DNA of 64,000 bases, taken from assembly GCA_964610385.1 (NCBI GenBank), contig CAZSXW010000001.1, forward strand, positions 124,001-188,000. The letters run 5' to 3'. Shown in pieces: positions 33,021 through 42,899 of the stretch; position 1 is the stretch's first letter; every line of letters begins with the position of its first letter. The stretch is from CAZBSE01 sp964610385 (lineage in GTDB: Bacteria > Actinomycetota > Humimicrobiia > Humimicrobiales > Humimicrobiaceae). Made by a program: the position numbers and the translations under genes. Under the pieces are notes generated by a model. The model did not search any database. It was given only the letters and a program-made list of their open reading frames with translations, and was not told the DNA's origin.

Positions 33021-34004
33021 TTACCTTATCATATTTTTTTTCTCAAGCCACTTAAAAGTGTCTTTTATAGACTCCTTAAAGGGCCTGGATCTATAACCTA
33101 GTTCCACGGCAGCTTTTTTATGGCTGATAATCGAGTTACTCTGAAGGGTGCTGATAGAATAAGTAGTGAAACGGGGGGCTTTATTTGCCATTTTATAATA
33201 GATGGGAGTAAAAAAACCCGCCATTTTTGCCAGCCAGGTAGGGACTTTGTACTTTGGTCCAGGAACTCCGCTAATCTCTTCCAGCACTGACATCATCTCA
33301 CTCATAGTTATTCTCTGCCCCGAAAGTATATAATTCTCGCCCGTTTTACCTTTCTCAGAAGCAAGAATATGCCCCGCGGCAACATCCCGTACATCGACAA
33401 AATCATAAGCTCCATCTACGATAAGATTCAGCCTCCCGCAGGCAAAGTCAATGAATGTCTGGGTGATTGACGATGCCCTGAAATCATAAGGACCCAATAC
33501 CCCGGTAGGGCAGACTATTACCGAATCAAGCCCGTCTTCTGCCGCTTTGGTTATCTCTATACTGGCGCGGGCTTTTGACCTGTCATATTCCCCTCTTCTG
33601 CTGTCAGGGTCAAAAGGCATACTCTCATCTATCACTGTTCCCACTGGTGGTTCTTTTAAAGCATGTATAGAACTGGTATAAACTAACCGCCTGACTCCGC
33701 ATTTCAGGCAGGCATCTATAACATTCTTAGTCCCTCCCAGATTAACGTTTCTTATAAGGGTGTAGTCACCGGGCATTATTGATATCCTACCGGCCAGGTG
33801 ATATACGGTATCTATCTCCCTGAATGCTTTAATAAGTGAGTCTATATCCCGGATATCCCCTGTAGCCTTCTCTATATCTAAATTATCAAGCGAAGAATTA
33901 TCAGATGCAGAACGAACCAGAACCCTCACTTTTCTATTTCTTGCCAGCAATTCTCTGACTAGTACATTTCCAATAAATCCCGCCGAACCAGTGACCATCT
34001 CCAT
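33021..34004 (-). CDS. NAD-dependent epimerase/dehydratase (extended SDR)
   Basis: A 327-residue extended short-chain dehydrogenase. The cofactor motif is VTGSAGFIGNVLVRELL (TGxxGFxG), followed by TGDIRDIDSL and TVYHLAGRIS. The catalytic triad is Ser in VYTSSIHAL, then Tyr and Lys in GEYDRSKARASIEI. It resembles dihydroflavonol-4-reductase/NAD-dependent epimerase family members that act on sugars or hopanoid/sterol-like side groups. The substrate is unknown. It starts MEMVTG, one or two residues shorter than typical. The CBS-domain gene lies 49 bp upstream. Confidence 0.9.
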   Translation of the reverse strand: MEMVTGSAGFIGNVLVRELLARNRKVRVLVRSASDNSSLDNLDIEKATGDIRDIDSLIKAFREIDTVYHLAGRISIMPGDYTLIRNVNLGGTKNVIDACLKCGVRRLVYTSSIHALKEPPVGTVIDESMPFDPDSRRGEYDRSKARASIEITKAAEDGLDSVIVCPTGVLGPYDFRASSITQTFIDFACGRLNLIVDGAYDFVDVRDVAAGHILASEKGKTGENYILSGQRITMSEMMSVLEEISGVPGPKYKVPTWLAKMAGFFTPIYYKMANKAPRFTTYSISTLQSNSIISHKKAAVELGYRSRPFKESIKDTFKWLEKKNMIR

Positions 34005-34053
34005 AAATAATCCTTTAGATCCTATATTATAATTATTACTACACCCATAACTA

Positions 34054-34512
34054 CTACTTCTTACCTTCCTTGATCATAGATTTCATAATATTTGCCCTTG
34101 TTATTATTCCTATGAGCTTATTATTATTATCCAGCACAGGAAGTCTATGTATATTATTATTTAACATTATATTCACAATTTTACTTACAGTCATATCTTC
34201 CGTTACCGTCTTTATATCTACAGACATGACTTCTTTAACCTTAGTATCCAAAAACTCCTTTGTACTTTTCGTATAACTCTCGTATTTATCAAGAAATGCA
34301 AAGCTAAAAGATAAAGGAAATGGCAGACTTGACTTCTTAACAATTATATCATTTTCAGTAACTACACCTACTAAATTATTTTTTTCATCGATTACAGGGA
34401 CACCACTTATTTTATTCTCTATAAGCAGTCTTACCAATTCCAATAGGGTAGCATCCTTCTCTATAGTTATGACCTTTTTCGTCATAATATCCTTGGCAAT
34501 TAATTCTTTCAT
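34054..34512 (-). CDS. Tandem CBS-domain protein
   Basis: A 152-residue protein consisting of two CBS domains. CBS1 has AKDIMTKKVITIEKDATLLELVRLLIENKISGVPVIDEKNNLVGVVTENDII, and CBS2 has VKEVMSVDIKTVTEDMTVSKIVNIMLNNNIHRLPVLDNNNKLIGIITRANI. Such pairs bind adenine nucleotides and often sense energy charge, regulating a partner enzyme or transporter. No fused domain is present. The upstream co-oriented neighbour is a cation/proton antiporter (gap 70 bp), so antiporter regulation is possible. The CBS pair is not proof of that. Confidence 0.92.
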   Translation of the reverse strand: MKELIAKDIMTKKVITIEKDATLLELVRLLIENKISGVPVIDEKNNLVGVVTENDIIVKKSSLPFPLSFSFAFLDKYESYTKSTKEFLDTKVKEVMSVDIKTVTEDMTVSKIVNIMLNNNIHRLPVLDNNNKLIGIITRANIMKSMIKEGKK

Positions 34513-34582
34513 TTATATCCCCCCGGCCATTATTGCAATATTTAAAAACATTTTATCTGCAATCAAATTATTTACAATTCAA

Positions 34583-35827
34583 TCATCGGTCTTTTCTTCC
34601 AGCCTCACCCGCCTTGAAAATAGCATATTTTGTCATAAACGGTGCAATCATTTCATTTATTATGACTGAAGCCAGAATAGCATTTATCATTATACTTGCA
34701 ATACCTGAAAAAGCTTTTTGTTCTTTTATCAGCAAAGAAAGACCAATGGTCACTCCTGCTATTGGAAAAAGACCAAAACTTAGATACCTGCTTACGTTTA
34801 CCGGAGCCTTGGAAATAGCCCCTCCTATTCTTACCCCTATAAATTTCCCTACAAATCGTGTTAAAGTTATAACCACTGCCAATAAACCTGCTGTTTTTAT
34901 CACACCAATATCAAAATGAGCACCTGCCAATGTGAAAAACATAGCAAAGATTATACTCTCTATATCATTTACTACCCCGAACATATTTTCATTTTTTCTT
35001 ATCATATTCACCACAATAAATCCCATGGTCATATTGGATAAAATACTTGACATACCAAGTGCATTAGATATTCCCACATTTATAAAAATAGTTCCAACCA
35101 CCACAGCCAGCAGTTGTCCCTGTTTTTTAATATAACGGCCAACCAGGGCCAAACAAAACCCTAATGCTGCTCCTAAAAGCATGGAGCCAAAAATATCTAT
35201 GGCCGGTATCGCCAACATTTCATACCATGAAATATTGGCAAAACCCATAATCAATGATTTTGCAATACCGGTACCAACAGCATAGGCTATGACTGCAATA
35301 GCGTCATCAAGTACAATTATAGCCAGCAGTGTAGTGGTAAAAGGCCCAATTGCATTATATTCCCTTACAATAGCAAGAGTCGCTGCCGGGGCTGTAGCAC
35401 AGGATATGGCTCCAATCACAATAGCCATGGGCAAAAAACTATAAAATGAACCGGGACTATTAACTCCAGTCTTTATAATAAAAGGACCAAGAAGTAATAT
35501 CGATACTGTTACAAACACCCAAGCTCCTAGTGCTTCAAAAGGAGTGATTGTAGCAATATCTTTACCAATTTTTTTTAATTTTTTAAGATAAAGACCCCCT
35601 CCGACCAAATAGCCGATGACTCCCAGGCTGATGTCAGTGATTATATCCAGTCCTTCATCGATTAACTCCCTTGGTATAATATGAGATAAACTTAGAATAA
35701 TCCCTATGATAATATAACCGGTAATAGTTGGGAATTTGATCTTTCTGGCCGCAAAACCGCTAAAAAGTCCGATTATTAAAATTATCCCTACCGCCAGAAG
35801 CGCATTCACTTCAAAATCCCAGTTCAT
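34583..35827 (-). CDS. Cation:proton antiporter (CPA2/Kef-NapA type)
   Basis: A 414-residue membrane protein with about 12-13 hydrophobic helices. The core transport motif is TTLLAIIVLDDAIAVIAYAVG with two adjacent Asp (about residue 166-167), as in CPA2 electrogenic antiporters. The region GAISCATAPAATLAIVREYNAIGP is the discontinuous helix equivalent. It would exchange Na+ or K+ for H+. It lacks the RCK domain found in KefB/C. No SD better than GGAGAATATA was seen before the ATG. It is divergent from the kinase gene at 36044. Confidence 0.88.
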   Translation of the reverse strand: MNWDFEVNALLAVGIILIIGLFSGFAARKIKFPTITGYIIIGIILSLSHIIPRELIDEGLDIITDISLGVIGYLVGGGLYLKKLKKIGKDIATITPFEALGAWVFVTVSILLLGPFIIKTGVNSPGSFYSFLPMAIVIGAISCATAPAATLAIVREYNAIGPFTTTLLAIIVLDDAIAVIAYAVGTGIAKSLIMGFANISWYEMLAIPAIDIFGSMLLGAALGFCLALVGRYIKKQGQLLAVVVGTIFINVGISNALGMSSILSNMTMGFIVVNMIRKNENMFGVVNDIESIIFAMFFTLAGAHFDIGVIKTAGLLAVVITLTRFVGKFIGVRIGGAISKAPVNVSRYLSFGLFPIAGVTIGLSLLIKEQKAFSGIASIMINAILASVIINEMIAPFMTKYAIFKAGEAGRKDR

Positions 35828-35951
35828 CTATATATTCTCCTTTAAACTCAAATTAAATACTGTGATATTCTAACTCTGTCGAAATTTCTTTTCAAGGATT
35901 ATGAGAAATTTTAAAAACAAGAATATTTTCTGCATTTTCCATCTTTATGGT

Positions 35952-35980
35952 TTTACAACATTTCACCTATTTGCTAGAAT
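35952..35980 (+). promoter_or_regulatory. Promoter of the kinase-ClpA operon
   Basis: TTTACA (35952-35957), a 17-bp spacer, and TAGAAT (35975-35980) preceded by TG one base upstream (an extended -10). Spacing is ideal. The predicted start near 35987 gives a 57-nt leader before the ATG at 36044. Confidence 0.6.
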
Positions 35981-36043
35981 CAAAAGAATTACCGTAATAA
36001 TATTTAAAAGGCTTATGGCACCTTATCTTTATTCGGTGTTAAA

Positions 36044-37633
36044 ATGAATACTGGATCCCAAAGATTTAATTCAACAGAACCCCTAAAATGGAGATCAGGC
36101 GATAAATTCGGAAATCATGAAGTAAAATCAGTCAGCTTTGGCGGAATGGGAATAGTATTATTCCTAGGTCTTCCTTTCAGCAGTAATATAGTATGGGCAG
36201 CAAAGTCTTTCAGAGACGAGTTTATGCAGGAGGAAAATGTGATAGTAAGTTTCTGGAACGAGGCCCAGCACTGGCTGGAACTTGGCAGGCATAAAAACAT
36301 TGTATATGCAGACCATGTATTTGAAATAGAAGGAAAGCCCTATATCTATCTGGAATATATGGATGGAGGCAGTTTAAGAAAACTGATTAATGAAAAATCC
36401 AAATCAATTCACAGAATAATTGACACCGCGATTCAGATATGCTGCGGTATGGAATATGCATGGTATAATGGTAAACTGATCCACAGAGATCTAAAACCGG
36501 AAAACATCCTTTTAAACAGCAGAGGAGAGGTGAAAATAACAGACTGGGGTCTTTCTAAAGTGATGGACAGAATTAAAATCGCGCCGCCTTCGGACTTTGA
36601 TGATCAAAAAGCATCACTGTATAAGACAAGGGGTGGAATGGCACTCGGAACTCCTCCCTATATGCCTCCCGAACAGTTTGAAGATGCCAGGAGTACAGAC
36701 AGGACTGCAGATATATATTCTTTTGGGATAATGCTTTTTGAGATGATAACGGGCAGACTTCCCTTCATAGCACATGATGCTGAAGAATTCTACTACCAGC
36801 ATAAAAATAAAAAACCGCCGGTACTCTCATCCATCTGTAAGTGGGTACCCGAAATTGTCAGCGACTGTATACAAAAAGCTCTTGAAAAAGATCCCAAAAA
36901 GCGTTTTACCTCCTTCGAGGAAATCGGCGATCAATTGCTGAAGGTACAAAGCAGTTACGGCAGCACCAAAAGACTAAGAGACCTTATAAACAGTGGTACA
37001 GCAGTAATGTCATCACGCGAATTGACCCAGCATGGATTCGGCCTTCTTCATTTGCGCAGGGACAGAGAAGCAATCGAATATTTCAATAAAGCCATACAGT
37101 CCAATCCCAACAACTGGGAGGCTTATGGTTATAAAAGCTACTGCCTGGGGAATCTTAAACTTCACGGAGAAGCTATTTCATCGGCACTGCAGTCATTAAA
37201 AATAAATCCCAGATTTGCCCATGCCTGGGCTAACCTCGGTTACTCATATTCAGAAACGAATCAGCACGAAAAAGCATTTGATGCATATAAAAAAGCAATA
37301 AGATTGAATCCTCAAGATGTGACTCATTACAATAACATCTGTATTTCATTTATAAGTGCAGGTCAATTTGATAAAGCAGTCCAATATGCAAAAAAGGGAC
37401 TTACTATCAAGCCTGACTACTGGAGACTGTGGCTTAACCTTTCATCTGCTCTTTTAAAGACAAATCTTTATGACGAATCCATTGATGCTTCAAAACATGC
37501 CCTAAATATAAATCCACGCTGTAAAGGTGCCTATATAATCCTATATGAGATCTATAAAAAAAAGGGAATGACCCGGGAAGCAAAGGACTGTCTTGAAAAA
37601 GCTTCAAGGATAGATTCCAGATATACAACATAA
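36044..37633 (+). CDS. Ser/Thr protein kinase with C-terminal TPR repeats
   Basis: A 529-residue soluble protein. Residues about 20-305 are a Hanks-type kinase: glycine loop SFGGMGIV (31-38), Lys54 (AAKSF), Glu73, HRD at 147-149 in LIHRDLKPENILLN, DWG at 167-169 in place of DFG, PPE at 208-210 in place of APE, and DIYSFGIMLFEM. Residues about 325-529 hold five or six TPR units (GLLHLRRDREAIEYFNKAIQSNPNN, AWANLGYSYSETNQHEKAFDAYKKAIRLNPQ and others). There is no membrane segment or PASTA domain. The ClpA-like gene follows at 63 bp and shares its promoter, so the kinase may regulate or deliver substrates to that unfoldase. Confidence 0.93.
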   Translation: MNTGSQRFNSTEPLKWRSGDKFGNHEVKSVSFGGMGIVLFLGLPFSSNIVWAAKSFRDEFMQEENVIVSFWNEAQHWLELGRHKNIVYADHVFEIEGKPYIYLEYMDGGSLRKLINEKSKSIHRIIDTAIQICCGMEYAWYNGKLIHRDLKPENILLNSRGEVKITDWGLSKVMDRIKIAPPSDFDDQKASLYKTRGGMALGTPPYMPPEQFEDARSTDRTADIYSFGIMLFEMITGRLPFIAHDAEEFYYQHKNKKPPVLSSICKWVPEIVSDCIQKALEKDPKKRFTSFEEIGDQLLKVQSSYGSTKRLRDLINSGTAVMSSRELTQHGFGLLHLRRDREAIEYFNKAIQSNPNNWEAYGYKSYCLGNLKLHGEAISSALQSLKINPRFAHAWANLGYSYSETNQHEKAFDAYKKAIRLNPQDVTHYNNICISFISAGQFDKAVQYAKKGLTIKPDYWRLWLNLSSALLKTNLYDESIDASKHALNINPRCKGAYIILYEIYKKKGMTREAKDCLEKASRIDSRYTT

Positions 37634-37696
37634 TAAAAAATCATAAAAAAATAATGGAATTGAGCTGAAAATATGTTTAAATAGTAGGTGATCAAT

Positions 37697-40120
37697 ATGA
37701 AAGAGATTTCCAAAGGTCTATCTGTAGCCATTCAGATGACAGCATTAGAGACAATAGAATCAAAAAGACAATATATGGAGAAAGAGCATCTTCTGATCGG
37801 TATCTGCAGCGTGAAAAAAGCCATTGACAGCAGAGGAAGACTGAGGTTTAAAGCAGATCTTAATAATCCGACTATTTATAATGAAGTACTGGCAGAAAGC
37901 AATATGATAGATTCCGTGATGAAGAAGTTCAATCTTGACCCGACCCAGTTAAGAAGGCAGGTCCGTGACAGCATCATCAAAGGAAATTACATACATAAAG
38001 ACAAGCTTGTATATCCGGGTGTTGGCTACAGCAATGTATACAGGCAGGCGTTTAAACTGGCAGAAGCTTCTCCGGAAGTTTTGTGCCTGCATATGCTTGC
38101 TGCCATAATGAAGGACCCTGGTTTCATTATCAAATCCATTTTAGATAAAGCAAATGTAAAAACAGCCGAACTTATCGATTACGCCCTTGAAAATGCAAAA
38201 GTAAAAAAAGTTATCAAGCAGGACTATCCACAACAATTCAAAGAGCGGCCAAAAATACAGCCAAAGACGACCTTTAGTAAAACGCCGAATCTTGACCGTT
38301 ACGGACGGGATCTTACCAGAGAAGCCCGGGAAGGCAGACTGGGTCCCTTCATAGGAAGAGATGATGAACTTCTAAAAATCATTCAAACACTTGCCCGCCA
38401 GAAAAAAAACAATCCTATAATAGTCGGTGAAGCAGGAGTAGGAAAAACCGCTATCGTGGAAGCCCTGGCAGTAAGAGCAGCAGAAGGAAAAAACCCCGAG
38501 ATACTCGGTGGTAAGCGCATTATTGAATTGGATATGGGATCTCTTGTAGGAGGCACCAAATACAGGGGCGAGTTTGAAGAGAGGATCACCAATATAATTG
38601 AAGAAGCACGTAAAAATCCGGATGTAATACTATTTATAGATGAAATACACACCGTAGTCGGCGCGGGCCGGGGCGAGGGCAGCATGGATGCTGCAAACCT
38701 TATGAAACCGGCACTTTCAAGCGGCCTAAGGTGTATTGGAGCCACCACTATTGATGAATACCGCCGTTATATCGAATCAGATTCCGCTCTTGAACGCCGT
38801 TTTGAGAAAATCATAGCAAACGAGCCTACCCCGGGCGATGCAGTAGAAATACTTAAGGGTCTTAAACAAAAATGGGAAGAGCATCACCATGTTAAAATCA
38901 CTGACCAGGCTCTGGAGGCAGCAGTCAACCTTTCCATAAGATTTGACAGTGACCACAGATTACCCGACAAGGCGATCGATTTAGTTGATAAAGCAGCTGC
39001 ACGGATCAGAATTCCCGTACTAAGCAAACCTGAATTTAAAATAAAAGGCGATTATGGAACCGGCCAATCAACCAGCAGGAAAGACGATAGTAAGACCAAA
39101 AATGAAGTAACCGAAATCACCATAGCTCAGGTACTTTCCGATAAGACCAGCATACCTCTAGACATCATCACCGGCCACCTGGAAGAAATAGGGGAATCGC
39201 GTCTTCTTAAACTTGAGGAGTTTCTGAAAAAAAGAGTAATCGGACAGGATGAAGCGATAGAGAAAGTATGCCAGCAGCTTCTTATGGCCCATGCAGGCCT
39301 GGTAAAAAGGCAGGGACCTCTGTCAGTCTTTTTATTTCTCGGCCCCACGGGAACAGGTAAGACCGAACTGGCAAAATCAATAGGAGAATTTCTATTCGGA
39401 AGTTCTTCCGATCTTATCAGGTTTGATATGTCCGAATACATGCATGAACATCACGTGGAGAAACTTATTGGTTCTCCCCCCGGTTACAGGGACCATGAAA
39501 AGGAGGGCCAGCTTACAGGGAAACTCAGGACCAAGCCATACTCAATAGTATTACTTGATGAGATCGAAAAGGCTCATCCAAGAGTTTTCGATCTTTTTCT
39601 GCAGGTCTTCGATGAGGGACGGCTGACAGATTCAAAAGGCAGGACTATAGATGCCAAAAATGCCGTTTTTATCATGACCTCCAATCTCTTGACTGTTGAC
39701 AGAAAAAAGAACCAGATAGGTTTCATCGAACAAGCCGCAAAAGAACAGAAAGTATCTATTCCTCGGGAGCTCTCCCTCCAATTCCGTGAAGAATTTTTAA
39801 ACCGTATCGACGAAATAATAATCTTCAGAACACTGGACAGTGAAGCTGTAAGAAAAATATTAAAACCGATGATCAATAAGATCTCCGAAAACCTTCAGGA
39901 AAAATACGGCGTATTGCTGCAGATAAGTAAAGAAGCCGAAGAACTTATAATCCAGAAGGGCTACAGCAGCCAATACGGCGTAAGAGAACTTAAAAGGACA
40001 CTTGACCGCCTGATGCAGATCCCTTTAAGCAAATTAATACTGAGCGGTGAATTAAGAAAGCATAAATCCTGGCATGTAGAATGTGAAGGGAATACGATCT
40101 CAATTCTTCCTGAGAGTTAA
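37697..40120 (+). CDS. ClpA-like AAA+ protease unfoldase
   Basis: An 807-residue Clp/Hsp100 ATPase. Two divergent Clp_N repeats occupy about residues 1-165 (EKEHLLIGI, LCLHMLAAIM). AAA1 has Walker A GEAGVGKTAIVEAL and Walker B VILFIDEIHT; AAA2 has GPTGTGKTELAKSI and SIVLLDEIEKAH. The linker between the AAA domains is short and has no coiled-coil M domain, so it is ClpA-like rather than ClpB or ClpC. A loop with NQIGFIEQ matches the ClpP-docking IGL/IGF tripeptide. AGGTGAT lies 4 nt before the ATG at 37697, better than the GTG at 37688. It is paired with the kinase-TPR gene. No ClpP, ClpS or McsB is in the window. Confidence 0.92.
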   Translation: MKEISKGLSVAIQMTALETIESKRQYMEKEHLLIGICSVKKAIDSRGRLRFKADLNNPTIYNEVLAESNMIDSVMKKFNLDPTQLRRQVRDSIIKGNYIHKDKLVYPGVGYSNVYRQAFKLAEASPEVLCLHMLAAIMKDPGFIIKSILDKANVKTAELIDYALENAKVKKVIKQDYPQQFKERPKIQPKTTFSKTPNLDRYGRDLTREAREGRLGPFIGRDDELLKIIQTLARQKKNNPIIVGEAGVGKTAIVEALAVRAAEGKNPEILGGKRIIELDMGSLVGGTKYRGEFEERITNIIEEARKNPDVILFIDEIHTVVGAGRGEGSMDAANLMKPALSSGLRCIGATTIDEYRRYIESDSALERRFEKIIANEPTPGDAVEILKGLKQKWEEHHHVKITDQALEAAVNLSIRFDSDHRLPDKAIDLVDKAAARIRIPVLSKPEFKIKGDYGTGQSTSRKDDSKTKNEVTEITIAQVLSDKTSIPLDIITGHLEEIGESRLLKLEEFLKKRVIGQDEAIEKVCQQLLMAHAGLVKRQGPLSVFLFLGPTGTGKTELAKSIGEFLFGSSSDLIRFDMSEYMHEHHVEKLIGSPPGYRDHEKEGQLTGKLRTKPYSIVLLDEIEKAHPRVFDLFLQVFDEGRLTDSKGRTIDAKNAVFIMTSNLLTVDRKKNQIGFIEQAAKEQKVSIPRELSLQFREEFLNRIDEIIIFRTLDSEAVRKILKPMINKISENLQEKYGVLLQISKEAEELIIQKGYSSQYGVRELKRTLDRLMQIPLSKLILSGELRKHKSWHVECEGNTISILPES

Positions 40121-40227
40121 ATTAAAAGCAAAAATGCTTAATCAATTGTGACTTAAACTGGAAACAGCTACAGATATTGGTAAGTTTATAATGCTAATCT
40201 TCTTCATATATACTTCTCACGATAACA

Positions 40228-41187
40228 TTACTCTCCAAAATGGTACTTCAGTTTGGCAAAGAAATCATCCAAGATAAAATGAGAATCTACATAATTATAT
40301 ACACGAATCTTTTGTGGATTATCTGGTCGGAGTTTATATTTACCATTTTCAGTATCAAAACGCGGTGCACCTTCCATAGTATAGTGGCCAGCATGATCGG
40401 TCATCATAAGACCAACTACAGGAGAGTCGCCCAATTGCCAGCTCTCACCTGAGGGATAGGCAGCTGCTTTTGCCGCAGTGCTCATCTGATTTTCTCCAAT
40501 TATACTTTCGAAATCAAACTCATTAAAACGGAAATTGACTCGCATCATATTTTCAATAAGATATTTTCCCAGTTCTCCGCAGGCGTAAACCTTTTCGTAC
40601 AGTACAGCGAAACTAACCTTCATCATACTGTATACATTTATTGGTACCTGCCATAATTCAATCTGGCTATCCATTATAATATTGGCTGCATTGATATCAT
40701 TACAAAGATTAAATTCCCATCCACCTTTGGGATATATACCTCCGCCAATCCAAATCGCCGTAAGCTTATTGGCAATTTTAGGTTCCATTAAATATGCACT
40801 TGCAAGATTGGTTAATGCACCTTGATTTGCAATAAAAAGCGGGTGAGTATCATCTCTCATCGCCTCCTCTATTATAAATCTTGATCCTTCCGATTCAATA
40901 AAAATCTTTTCATTATCTAACTTACATGGACAACCCCGGAATATTTTAACTTTTCCTGAAAGCCCCATGAGATTCATTAACTTTTCTACTTCTTGAAAAC
41001 TCTTTTCAGCAGAGTCTTTATCAAATAAATTACTATAGTGTTCTGCTATAATTCCTTTCACATCAAATTTTGGCGTCATCAAGGCATGTGCTACAGCATA
41101 CTGGTCATCCGCTTCGCAGTTGCAATCAGTATCAATAATAACTCTGACCTTTTTTTTCTCGGGCACCTCATACGGAGCTTTTCTCAT
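40228..41187 (-). CDS. Inosine-uridine-type nucleoside hydrolase
   Basis: This hydrolase cleaves N-glycosidic bonds of nucleosides. The calcium motif is VIIDTDCNCEADDQYAVAHAL, the variant DTDxNxExDD form rather than the classic DTDPGxDD. Other family segments are FIANQGALTNLASAYLMEPKIANKLTAIWIGGGIYPKGGWEFN and DSPVVGLMMTDHAGHY with the late Asp/His. The length of 319 is normal. I start at the ATG at 41187: the earlier ATG at 41196 directly abuts the AAAGGAG and has no spacing. It seems monocistronic. Confidence 0.88.
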   Translation of the reverse strand: MRKAPYEVPEKKKVRVIIDTDCNCEADDQYAVAHALMTPKFDVKGIIAEHYSNLFDKDSAEKSFQEVEKLMNLMGLSGKVKIFRGCPCKLDNEKIFIESEGSRFIIEEAMRDDTHPLFIANQGALTNLASAYLMEPKIANKLTAIWIGGGIYPKGGWEFNLCNDINAANIIMDSQIELWQVPINVYSMMKVSFAVLYEKVYACGELGKYLIENMMRVNFRFNEFDFESIIGENQMSTAAKAAAYPSGESWQLGDSPVVGLMMTDHAGHYTMEGAPRFDTENGKYKLRPDNPQKIRVYNYVDSHFILDDFFAKLKYHFGE

Positions 41188-41361
41188 ATCTAACATCTCC
41201 TTTCTTTATGTAAATTTATTTTATCCTATTTTCTTGGTACTTTTAGGATAATTATAGCCAGATTTTCTACTGATACGAACCTCAAAATACAAGTATTACC
41301 CAATAATAAGTAATACATATTAAATGAAATTATATGTTGGATTTTTATATTGAAATATTTT

Positions 41362-42654
41362 TTACTTTAAATTATAAAAGGCATCCAGCCCCAGATATTT
41401 TGCTTCGATGCCCAGCTCTTCCTCTATTCTCAGGAGCTGATTATATTTACAGACTCTATCAGTTCTTGATGGAGCTCCTGTCTTTATCTGACCTGCATTT
41501 ACTCCTACTACAACATCGGAAATAGTAGTATCTTCGGTTTCTCCCGACCTGTGGGATATCACAGCTGTATAACCTGCATTCCTGGCCATCTCAACGGCAT
41601 CCAGAGTCTCTGAGAGGGTTCCTATCTGGTTTAACTTGATTAAAATGGAATTGGTCACACCCAGTTTGATCCCCTTCTTCAATCTTTCAGTATTGGTGAC
41701 AAAAAGGTCATCGCCAACAAGTTGAACCTTTCTCCCGAGTTTTTCCGTGAGTTTCTTCCATCCGTTCCAATCCTCTTCGGCCATCCCATCCTCTATCGAG
41801 ATTATGGGGTATTTCTCTACAAGTTTACTGTAATAATCAACCATTTGAGCAGGAGTTAAAACTTTTCCTTCGCCTTTCAGGTTGTATTTACCATTTTTAT
41901 AAAACTCAGAAGCTGCAGGGTCAAGTGCAATATAAACATCTTTACCTGGTTTAAACCCTGCTTTTTCTATGGCCTTTATTATGTACTTGATTGCGTCCTC
42001 ATTGGTCTTCAGATCAGGAGCAAAACCGCCTTCATCGCCCACTGCCGTATTTAATCCTTCTTCTTTAAGTACCGCTTTTAGATTATGAAATACTTCCACT
42101 CCTACCCTTAAAGCTTCGCTGAAATTAGGTGCGCCAAGAGGCATTATCATAAACTCCTGCAAATCTACACTATTATCTGCATGCTTGCCACCATTTAATA
42201 TATTCATCATCGGAGACGGAAGAATACAGGCATTAACTCCGCCCAGATATCTATACAGCGGCAGGTCAAGTGCGGCCGCAGCTGCTTTAGCCACAGACAG
42301 GGAAACACCTAATATAGCGTTTGCTCCCATTTTAGACTTATTCTTGGTTCCATCCAGATCTATCATAGCCCTGTCTATTTCCTTCTGATATATAGCATCC
42401 ATGCCCTCAAGCTCCGGTGCAATAAATGAATTCACATTTTCTACGGCTTTCTGTACACCCTTACCCATATATCTTTTCTTATCACCATCCCGCAGTTCAA
42501 CTGCTTCGAAAGCGCCGGTAGATGCTCCGGAAGGCACTGCAGCTCTTCCTGCCACTCCACAGCCCAGCATAGTCTCGACTTCTACAGTTGGATTCCCTCT
42601 TGAATCCAGGATCTCTCTGGCAAAAATTTGTATGATTTCAGTCCAGTCACTCAT
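41362..42654 (-). CDS. eno: Enolase
   Basis: Enolase interconverts 2-phosphoglycerate and phosphoenolpyruvate. The sequence is standard for the family at 430 residues: REILDSRGNPTVEVE, AAVPSGASTGAFEAVELRD, the GANAILGVSLSVAKAAA segment, GGKHADNSVDLQEFMIMPLGA, GDEGGFAPD, IALDPAASEFY, SIEDGMAEEDWNGWKKL, GDDLFVTN, LIKLNQIGTLSETLDAV, and VISHRSGETEDTTISDVVVG with catalytic Lys and His residues in place. It is apparently monocistronic, with its own promoter at 42729. In Actinobacteria eno usually adjoins divIC and ppx; here those lie at 11978-13387. Confidence 0.98.
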   Translation of the reverse strand: MSDWTEIIQIFAREILDSRGNPTVEVETMLGCGVAGRAAVPSGASTGAFEAVELRDGDKKRYMGKGVQKAVENVNSFIAPELEGMDAIYQKEIDRAMIDLDGTKNKSKMGANAILGVSLSVAKAAAAALDLPLYRYLGGVNACILPSPMMNILNGGKHADNSVDLQEFMIMPLGAPNFSEALRVGVEVFHNLKAVLKEEGLNTAVGDEGGFAPDLKTNEDAIKYIIKAIEKAGFKPGKDVYIALDPAASEFYKNGKYNLKGEGKVLTPAQMVDYYSKLVEKYPIISIEDGMAEEDWNGWKKLTEKLGRKVQLVGDDLFVTNTERLKKGIKLGVTNSILIKLNQIGTLSETLDAVEMARNAGYTAVISHRSGETEDTTISDVVVGVNAGQIKTGAPSRTDRVCKYNQLLRIEEELGIEAKYLGLDAFYNLK

Positions 42655-42728
42655 AAATTTTCTCCCTCTTTATATAATTTAATATCCGTATATTTAAATT
42701 TGCATTTACCATGCAGATTTTCTACGGT

Positions 42729-42756
42729 ATTATAACACAATATAGTTTGTATAAAA
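42729..42756 (-). promoter_or_regulatory. Candidate eno promoter
   Basis: On the minus strand a perfect TATAAT (42734-42729) has TG one base upstream (extended -10) and TTTTAT 16 bp before it (42756-42751). The start would be near 42722, with a leader of about 68 nt. Confidence 0.5.
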
Positions 42757-42899
42757 TATTATATTAGTATTTATTAAAATTTTAAATTAATTGAAAATAT
42801 ATTTGAAATATATAAAAAATCTGTTTAAATATCATTTGGCTCGTAAAGTACCGTTTTATTTATATATTTTCAAATAATAAATTGAAAGCCAGGGACAAA

